A DNA stretch of 64,000 nucleotides, taken from NCBI RefSeq assembly GCF_000585375.1, contig NZ_KK073874.1, forward strand, positions 7,599,913 through 7,663,912, given 5' to 3'. The position numbers and the translations under genes are program-made. Shown here piece after piece: positions 63,735-64,000 of the stretch (position 1 is the stretch's first letter; each line of letters opens with the position of its first letter). This stretch comes from Cryptosporangium arvum DSM 44712. Lineage in GTDB: Bacteria > Actinomycetota > Actinomycetes > Mycobacteriales > Cryptosporangiaceae. Under the pieces are notes generated by a model. It was not told where the DNA came from, made no database searches, and was given only the letters and a program-made list of their open reading frames with translations.

Positions 63735-64000
63735 TCACCCGGCCAGCACGCCACCGCTCGCTCCGGCCCCGGTGACCACCGAGACCAGCGCTCCCAGCGC
63801 CGCCCGCCCGTCCACCGTCAGCAGCTGTCCGCCCGGCCGGCGCACCGCCCGCACCGGCACCCGGAGCAGGTCGGCCGCGCGCATCAACGTGCTCGCCGAC
63901 CACGGGTCACCGACGCGCACCGCGAGTCCGTCCGGGCCCCCGCGGCCCGGACCGACTGCGAGCAGCGCACCGCGCCACGCCGCCGCCGCGACCACCAGGT
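63735..64000 (-). CDS. 3' end of an unidentified protein (partial)
   Basis: The minus-strand frame is open to the right edge and ends in a stop just before the MFS promoter gap. The visible 88 residues contain LVVAAAAWRGALLAVGPGRG, then LAVRVGDPWSASTLMRAADL and LLRVPVRAVRRPGGQLLTVD. Start and domain identity are outside the window; I do not recognise the family from this piece. An enzyme C terminus with an alpha/beta fold would fit. Confidence 0.55.
   Translation of the reverse strand, partial: LVVAAAAWRGALLAVGPGRGGPDGLAVRVGDPWSASTLMRAADLLRVPVRAVRRPGGQLLTVDGRAALGALVSVVTGAGASGGVLAG

Overview
The window is a stretch of very GC-rich DNA with frequent GTG starts, 1-8 base gene overlaps and actinobacterial families (ActinHolin-X, DUF3618, DUF4235, DUF3072, ANTAR, SARP, an RsbW/SigB-type pair, cydABDC with ABC subunits, MocR). 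It fits the chromosome of a soil actinomycete, perhaps near Cryptosporangium, Kineosporia or the Micromonosporales. The genus is a guess. I see no tRNA, rRNA, insertion sequence, prophage or CRISPR array. Both ends cut through genes.

Layout. 0-7.1 kb: end of an acyltransferase/SGNH fusion, a nucleotidyltransferase, and a STAS-kinase fusion divergent from it with SigB-like promoters on both sides. Next come four coupled genes (acyl-CoA dehydrogenase, PIG-L deacetylase, NodS-like methyltransferase, GT2) that look like a small glycolipid or amino-sugar pathway, and then a Gfo/Idh/MocA oxidoreductase. 7.2-19 kb is a general-stress block: an envelope operon (BrkB, holin-X, DUF3618, DUF4235), a STAS antagonist, a glycosyltransferase, two SRPBCC proteins around an RsbW/SigB-type pair, an SDR/FAD-oxidoreductase pair and a Na+/H+ antiporter. 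19-25.3 kb is glgX-treY-treZ, which makes trehalose from glycogen.

25.3-32 kb: a serine hydrolase divergent from a regulator that fuses an IS30-like HTH to a MarR domain, with palindromes between them; then GAF-ANTAR, a K+/H+-type antiporter and a class A penicillin-binding protein. 32-36.6 kb: five coupled genes, cysC-cysD-cysN-sulfotransferase-beta-propeller, a PAPS supply and sulfation unit without assimilatory reductase genes. 36.7-42.6 kb: a lipoprotein, an FAD oxidase, and a GNAT-SARP operon divergent from it; the shared control region carries 11-bp-phased direct repeats typical of SARP operators.

42.5-50.4 kb: a second BrkB protein, an ABC exporter, a MocR/aldo-keto reductase pair, a scar of gene remnants, a GlxA-type AraC regulator, a saccharopine-dehydrogenase-like enzyme and a DUF3072 protein. 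50.4-54.4 kb: ABC ATPase, FtsX-like permease, histidine kinase and response regulator, preceded by a 15-bp hairpin that touches the first start codon. 54.4-61.4 kb: an unknown protein, then (on the minus strand) cydA-cydB-cydD-cydC followed 5 bases later by a 120-residue protein built of 25 Ser-centred tripeptides. 61.5-63.7 kb: a MarR/MFS drug-exporter operon with a palindromic operator.

The most unusual items are the Gly-Ser-Ile repeat protein at the end of the cyd operon, the four-gene glycolipid-like cassette, the SARP repeat array and the sulfation operon.
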